Positions 58,866 to 64,000 of a stretch of DNA of 64,000 nt are shown one piece after another (position 1 is the stretch's first letter; each line of letters starts with the position of its first letter). Source of the stretch: Betaproteobacteria bacterium GR16-43 (GTDB lineage Bacteria; Pseudomonadota; Gammaproteobacteria; Burkholderiales; Usitatibacteraceae); NCBI GenBank assembly GCA_001953215.1, contig CP019169.1, positions 1,054,001 to 1,118,000 on the forward strand. The letters run 5' to 3'. The notes below the pieces were generated by a model. That model was given only the letters and a program-made list of their open reading frames with translations, did no database searches and was not told the DNA's origin. Position numbers and translations under genes: made by a program.

Positions 58866-60851
58866 CTAGACGTCCTGCGGATCGACGTCGAGCGACCAGC
58901 GGATGCTGCGCTCCGCCTTCTCGTCGAGGGCGGCCTTCCACGCGCGCACGAAGGGCTGCAACGAAGCACGTGTCTTCGCGCGCACCAGCAGCTGGGCCCG
59001 TTCGAAGCCGGCCTTGCGTTCGAGCGGCGCGGGAACAGGATCGAAAAGCTCCACGCGCGACGAGAGGGCCTGCCCCGCCCGCACCGCCACGCGCAGGAAC
59101 GCGGTGGCCTCTCCGGGCTTCTTCGATTCGGCGCGAAGGAGTGCCAGGTGCGCGAACGGAGGGAAGCCGGCCAGCCGGCGTTCCTCGAGCGCCGCGTCGG
59201 CGAACGCGAGGTAGTCCTGCGTCGCCACCGCCGCATAGAGCGGATGCGCCGGGAAATCCGTCTGGATCAGGACCTCCCCCGGCAGCCCCGCCCGCCCCGC
59301 GCGGCCGGCCACCTGCACGAGCTGCGCGTACAGGCGCTCGCTCGCGCGGAAGTCGGCGCTGAAGAGGCCCGAGTCGCTGTCGAGCACACCCACCAGCGTC
59401 AGGCGCGGATAGTCGTGGCCCTTGGTGAGCATCTGCGTGCCCACGAGGATGTCGACCTTCTCGTCGCGCACGTCCTCCAGCATCGCCTTCAACGCGCCCT
59501 TGCGCGCCGTCGAGTCGCGGTCCACGCGCACGATGCGCGCCTGCGGGAAGCGCCGCCGCAAGCCTTCCTCCACGCGCTGCGTCCCGTGGCCCACCGGGAG
59601 GAGGTCGGAGCCGCCGCACGAGGGGCATTGCCGCGGAATGCGACGCTCGTGGCCGCAATGGTGGCAGCGAAGCCTTCCGGCCTTCAGGTGCAGCACCAGC
59701 TTCGCGCTGCACCGGTCGCAGGTCGAGGTCCACGCGCAATCGCTGCAATAGAGCACGGGCGAGAAGCCGCGCCGGTTCACGAAGACGAGGCTCTGCTCGC
59801 CGCGTTGCAGGCGTGCGGACAAGGCCTTCGTGAGCGTTGCCGTGATGCCCTCTTCGGGACGATCGACGCGCGTGTCGACGGCGTGCACCGAGGGCAGCAT
59901 GGCGCCGGCGGCCGCGCGCGCGGGCAGGGTCGCCAGCGCATAGCGGTCCTGCTTCGCGTTCGCGTAGCTCTCGAGCGAAGGCGTGGCCGAGCCGAGCACG
60001 ACGGGAATGCCGAGCATCTGCGCGCGGCGCACGGCGACGTCGCGCGCCGAGTAGCGCAGGCCTTCCTGCTGCTTGAACGACGCGTCCTGCTCTTCGTCGA
60101 CGACGATCAGGCCCAGCTCGCGGAAGGGCGAGAGCACGGCGAGCCGGGTCCCGAGCACGATGCGCGCGCGCCCGCTCTGCGCATCGAGCCACGCCGAGGC
60201 CCGCTCGCCTTCGGAAAGGTGGCTGTGCGCGGCGACGATGACCGCGCCGGGAAACCGCTCGCGCACCTGCGCTTCGAGCTGCGGCGTGAGGCCGATCTCG
60301 GGCACGAGGTAGAGCGCCTGGCGGCCGCGGGCGAGGGTGGACGCGATCGCGTGCAGGAACACCTCGGTCTTCCCGCTGCCCGTGATGCCCTGCAGCAGCA
60401 CCGGATGGAATCGATCGGCGCTCTCCGCGACCAGGTGCGCGGCGATCTCCTGCTTGGGCGTGAGCGTGAAGCTGGCGGAGAAGCCGGCGTCTTGCGGCGC
60501 TTCGGGTTCGGGCCGGCGGATCGGACGGCGCTTCACCTGGCGCAGGCGGGGCGGCAGGCAGGCCCCGATCACCTCGCCCAGCGGCCGCAGGTAGTAGCTG
60601 GCGCAGAACCGGTAAAGATCGATCTCCGCCCTGGCGAGGGGGGGCACGTCGGCCACCACGCTTTCGAGGGCGCGGAGCTTCCCCTCGGGGACGTCGCTCC
60701 GGGAGGCCCCGCCGACCACCACGCCGACCTTCCGGGCGCGCCCGAAGGGCACCACCACGAGGTGGCCCACGGCCGCTTCCACGCCCTCGGGGACGCTGAA
60801 ATCGAACGTCGCGTCGAGCGGCACATCGAGGGCGACTTGGGCGATTTTCAC
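58866..60851 (-). CDS. priA: Primosomal protein N' (replication restart helicase), GTG start
   Basis: PriA reloads the replisome at stalled forks. The 661-residue form has the 3'BD (VKIAQVALDVPLDATFDFSVP), Walker A GITGSGKTEV, the DEAH-type VVDEEQDASFK, and the zinc-binding cysteines (CSDCAWTSTCDRCSA, CHHCGHERRIPRQCPSC). Motifs VGTQMLTKGHDYP and VAGRAGRAG follow. It is shorter than the E. coli protein (about 730) mainly in linkers. The start is GTG at 60851; the open frame upstream overlaps hemE and is not protein-like. A consensus DnaA box lies 14 nt upstream. Confidence 0.95.
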   Translation of the reverse strand: MKIAQVALDVPLDATFDFSVPEGVEAAVGHLVVVPFGRARKVGVVVGGASRSDVPEGKLRALESVVADVPPLARAEIDLYRFCASYYLRPLGEVIGACLPPRLRQVKRRPIRRPEPEAPQDAGFSASFTLTPKQEIAAHLVAESADRFHPVLLQGITGSGKTEVFLHAIASTLARGRQALYLVPEIGLTPQLEAQVRERFPGAVIVAAHSHLSEGERASAWLDAQSGRARIVLGTRLAVLSPFRELGLIVVDEEQDASFKQQEGLRYSARDVAVRRAQMLGIPVVLGSATPSLESYANAKQDRYALATLPARAAAGAMLPSVHAVDTRVDRPEEGITATLTKALSARLQRGEQSLVFVNRRGFSPVLYCSDCAWTSTCDRCSAKLVLHLKAGRLRCHHCGHERRIPRQCPSCGGSDLLPVGHGTQRVEEGLRRRFPQARIVRVDRDSTARKGALKAMLEDVRDEKVDILVGTQMLTKGHDYPRLTLVGVLDSDSGLFSADFRASERLYAQLVQVAGRAGRAGLPGEVLIQTDFPAHPLYAAVATQDYLAFADAALEERRLAGFPPFAHLALLRAESKKPGEATAFLRVAVRAGQALSSRVELFDPVPAPLERKAGFERAQLLVRAKTRASLQPFVRAWKAALDEKAERSIRWSLDVDPQDV

Positions 60852-60864
60852 GGGTCTGCGGGCG

Positions 60865-60873
60865 TGTGGATAA
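60865..60873 (-). promoter_or_regulatory. Consensus DnaA box (TTATCCACA) in the priA leader
   Basis: On the minus strand TTATCCACA runs from 60873 to 60865, a perfect match to the DnaA-binding consensus, preceded by TTTTTCACAGAC. It lies between the priA start and the rest of the 235-nt gap to hemE. DnaA could regulate priA there. About half a chance match is expected per 64 kb on both strands, so position is the main support. Confidence 0.5.
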
Positions 60874-61086
60874 GTCTGTGAAAAACTCCGCCCCGGCCTT
60901 CGAAAGGGGCTCCCGCGGGCGAGGGCGCTCCCGGCATGCGGCGCCGCAGCAATCCGCAAGCCACTGATCTGACTGGAGAATCTAGCAACCCATACACACG
61001 AGGCTCCAGGGGCCTCCGGGCGGCGCGAGAACGAAAGAGATGTGAATAAGCAACCACTACGAAACAAATAAATTTCTTGACACGCC

Positions 61087-62142
61087 CTACGCCGGATTCT
61101 TCCCCGCGGAGTGCGAGTGCACCGCCTCGACGAGCGCGTGGACATGCTCGGGCGAGGTGAATTGCGAGATGCCGTGGCCCAGGTTGAAGACGTGGCCCGG
61201 ACCCTCTCCGAACCGCCCCAGGATGCGCCTGGCTTCGGCTTCGATGGTCGCCGGAGTGCCGAACAGGGCCATGGGATCCATGTTCCCCTGGAGCGCCACG
61301 CGGCTTCCCACGCGGTGCCGGGCATCGCCCAGGTCCGTGGTCCAGTCGATGCCCAGGGCGTCGGCCCCGGAGCCCGCCATGGCCTCCAGCCACTGCCCGC
61401 CGCCCTTGGTGAAGAGGATGCGCGGGACATGCGCGCCCTGCGGATCGTGGCCGATGCCGGCCAGGACCTGCATCGAATAGGCGAGCGAGAACTCCCGGAA
61501 AGCCGCGTCGGAGAGCGTGCCGCCCCAGGTGTCGAAAATCTGCACCGCCTGCGCGCCCGCCGCGATCTGTGCGTTGAGGTAGGCGATGACGGCCTGCGCA
61601 TTGATGCGCAGGATGCGATGCAGCAGGTCGGGGCGCGCGTAGAGCATCGACTTCACGCGCCGGAAGTCGTCGCTGCCGCCGCCCTCGATCATGTAGCAGG
61701 CGAGCGTGAACGGGCTGCCCGAGAAACCGATCAGCGGGACTTTCCCCTTGAGGTTCTTCCGCGTGAGCGCGATGGCGTCGAACACGTAGCGGAGCTTCTC
61801 GAGGTCGGGGACATCGAGACGCGCGATGTCGGCTTCCTCGCGCACCGGCCGCTCGAACTTCGGGCCCTCGCCTTCCACGAAGTAGAGGCCGAGCCCCATC
61901 GCGTCGGGCACGGTGAGGATGTCGGAGAAGATGATCGCGGCGTCGAGGGCGAAGCGCTCGAGCGGCTGGAGCGTGACTTCGCAGGCGAGCTCGGGCGACT
62001 TCGCGAGGGCCAGGAAGCTGCCGGCCTTCTTGCGCGTGGCGTTGTACTCGGGAAGGTAGCGGCCGGCCTGCCGCATGATCCAGATCGGGGTGTACGGCGT
62101 GGGCTGGCGGAGCAACGCCTTGAGGAACGTGTCGTTACGCAT
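61087..62142 (-). CDS. hemE: Uroporphyrinogen decarboxylase
   Basis: A 351-residue enzyme converting uroporphyrinogen III to coproporphyrinogen III in haem synthesis. The signature [15 protein letters not shown] is near the N-terminus, and [36 protein letters not shown] and FNLGHGI are all present. Length is normal. The order gltD, hemE, priA on one strand is common in betaproteobacteria. The 235-nt gap to priA holds an AT-rich patch (about 61040-61080) and the DnaA box. Confidence 0.97.
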   Translation of the reverse strand: MRNDTFLKALLRQPTPYTPIWIMRQAGRYLPEYNATRKKAGSFLALAKSPELACEVTLQPLERFALDAAIIFSDILTVPDAMGLGLYFVEGEGPKFERPVREEADIARLDVPDLEKLRYVFDAIALTRKNLKGKVPLIGFSGSPFTLACYMIEGGGSDDFRRVKSMLYARPDLLHRILRINAQAVIAYLNAQIAAGAQAVQIFDTWGGTLSDAAFREFSLAYSMQVLAGIGHDPQGAHVPRILFTKGGGQWLEAMAGSGADALGIDWTTDLGDARHRVGSRVALQGNMDPMALFGTPATIEAEARRILGRFGEGPGHVFNLGHGISQFTSPEHVHALVEAVHSHSAGKNPA

Positions 62143-62151
62143 CGCCGGATT

Positions 62152-62949
62152 TTACAGGTGCCGGTCGAGGAAGCCCCGGAGCGCGGCGAAGTACTTCGGT
62201 CCGTAGACGCTGTTGTGGTCGGCGCCCTCGATCGCGATGTTTTCCACGGGGCCGCCCCAGAGCGACGCGAGCCGCTTCGAATGCGAGGGCGGGATCAGCG
62301 TGTCGGCCGTGCCGACCGCGATCAGCGCGGGTGCCTTCACCAGCGGAGCGCGCGACGCCGAATCGAAAGGATGGCGCACGACCCAGCGCACCGGGAGGAA
62401 CGAATAGTGGGCCGCGGCCACGTCGCGGATGCTGTCGTACGGCGAGACGAGCGCCACGGCCTTCACGGAACGCTGCGAGGCCACGTGCACCGCCACCCCC
62501 GTGCCGAGGCTGCAGCCCACGACGGCCACGCGCGTTCCATCGACGTCGCCGCGCTTCATGGCCGCATCGAACAGTTCGAGCGCGTCGGAGAACATCGCCG
62601 CCTCGGAGGGCACGCCTTCGCTGGCGCCGTAGCCGCGATAGTTCACGAGCAGGAGCGCGCGAGGGCCGTAGTCCGCGGCTCCCGGTGCCCATCCCGTGAC
62701 TTCCTCCGCGTTGCCGCCGAAGTAGATCACCAGCGGCGCCGGAGGCCCCGGCGGCTTCACGAGGAAGCCGGCGAGCTTCGCGCCGTCGCGCGCGGTGGCC
62801 TGCACGGGCTCGATCGTCCATCCCGCCGGCGCCTTGGGCGGGCTCGCCGCCGCCATCGGGTGGAAGAGGAGCTTTTCCTGCAGCAACCAGAGCGCGGCCG
62901 TGAGCCCGGTGTAGCCCGCGATCGCGATGAACGCGAAGGTGAGGGCCAA
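62152..62949 (-). CDS. Membrane-anchored alpha/beta-hydrolase, TTG start
   Basis: A 265-residue protein with one N-terminal membrane helix ([19 protein letters not shown]) and an alpha/beta-hydrolase domain of the BEM46/ABHD13 kind ([25 protein letters not shown]). The nucleophile is Ser in GCSLGTGVA, the acid in GTADTLIPP and the His in GADHNSVYG. The start codon is TTG at 62949, 5 nt after the gltD stop; no ATG or GTG is available in frame. It lies between gltD and hemE on the same strand. Confidence 0.85.
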   Translation of the reverse strand: MALTFAFIAIAGYTGLTAALWLLQEKLLFHPMAAASPPKAPAGWTIEPVQATARDGAKLAGFLVKPPGPPAPLVIYFGGNAEEVTGWAPGAADYGPRALLLVNYRGYGASEGVPSEAAMFSDALELFDAAMKRGDVDGTRVAVVGCSLGTGVAVHVASQRSVKAVALVSPYDSIRDVAAAHYSFLPVRWVVRHPFDSASRAPLVKAPALIAVGTADTLIPPSHSKRLASLWGGPVENIAIEGADHNSVYGPKYFAALRGFLDRHL

Positions 62950-62954
62950 GCGCT

Positions 62955-64000
<1,046 letters not shown>

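Noticed and set aside
56845-60192. Very long minus-strand frame (over 1100 codons) opposite the PF10136 gene and across priA
   Set aside because: It has no recognisable domain and covers two real genes; the composition is that of a shadow frame.
61077-61082. TTGACA as a -35 box in the hemE/priA gap
   Set aside because: It is on the plus strand and points into the 3' end of hemE, with no -10 box at the right distance.

Overview
The window is a GC-rich, gene-dense chromosomal stretch of a betaproteobacterium. Several things point that way: a Bug-type (tripartite-tricarboxylate) substrate-binding protein, the PF10136 membrane family (usually misnamed site-specific recombinase), the neighbour sets argS/SPOR protein/dsbA and gltD/hemE/priA, and an Aap-type amino-acid ABC transporter. 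The exact genus cannot be read from the sequence; a Nitrosomonadales/Burkholderiales-like organism is my inference. I saw no rRNA, tRNA, CRISPR array, transposase or prophage. No stretch longer than 300 bases lacks a gene.

Layout. 1-5158: the 3' end of a class III nucleotide cyclase, a FecR-like secreted protein, a small basic protein with a duplicated motif, and a secreted TPR-CHAT caspase-like protease. This is the most unusual region. 5171-11411: glmS and a set of small envelope and stress genes (DUF3309, HD hydrolase, CMD protein, YbfB-type MFS, cytochrome c, GlsB/YeaQ pair, Spy-like protein). 11412-16322: a minus-strand operon of four Aap-type ABC genes running by 1- to 20-nt overlaps into an acyl-CoA dehydrogenase. 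16407-20314: a Bug protein coupled to a two-subunit, Tat-exported molybdenum hydroxylase. 20430-32394: universal stress protein and a group of peptidases (M1, S8, CPBP, M13) mixed with an MFS transporter, a CDP-alcohol phosphatidyltransferase, a haloperoxidase-like PAP2 protein and a PPC/DUF296 protein.

32487-42109: a cyclic-nucleotide-binding thioredoxin-reductase-like fusion, a DUF922 metalloprotease, an ABC-F protein, an S9 peptidase, a TerB/DUF697-like protein, a CoA-transferase and an esterase. 42128-49261: ppc diverges from an apparent operon of HMG-CoA lyase, an outer-membrane barrel and an NMT1-type ABC importer. 49265-64000: SDR, Nramp-like transporter, dsbA, SPOR protein, argS, a second S9 peptidase, the PF10136 protein, priA (with a consensus DnaA box in its leader), hemE, a hydrolase and a partial gltD.

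Together the genes suggest a heterotroph living on peptides and amino acids: many secreted peptidases, amino-acid uptake, acyl-CoA and HMG-CoA (leucine-type) catabolism, and anaplerosis by PEP carboxylase.

Three copies of a small palindromic repeat family with the core GGGGTCAGACTCC lie at gene boundaries (12527-12553, 32393-32465, 47556-47629). One is a perfect 33-bp hairpin flanked by a 9-12 bp target duplication, and another supplies codons at the start of a gene. The strongest candidates for something undescribed are the cyclase/FecR/CHAT locus, with its possible repeat-bearing partner protein, and this mobile-looking hairpin family.
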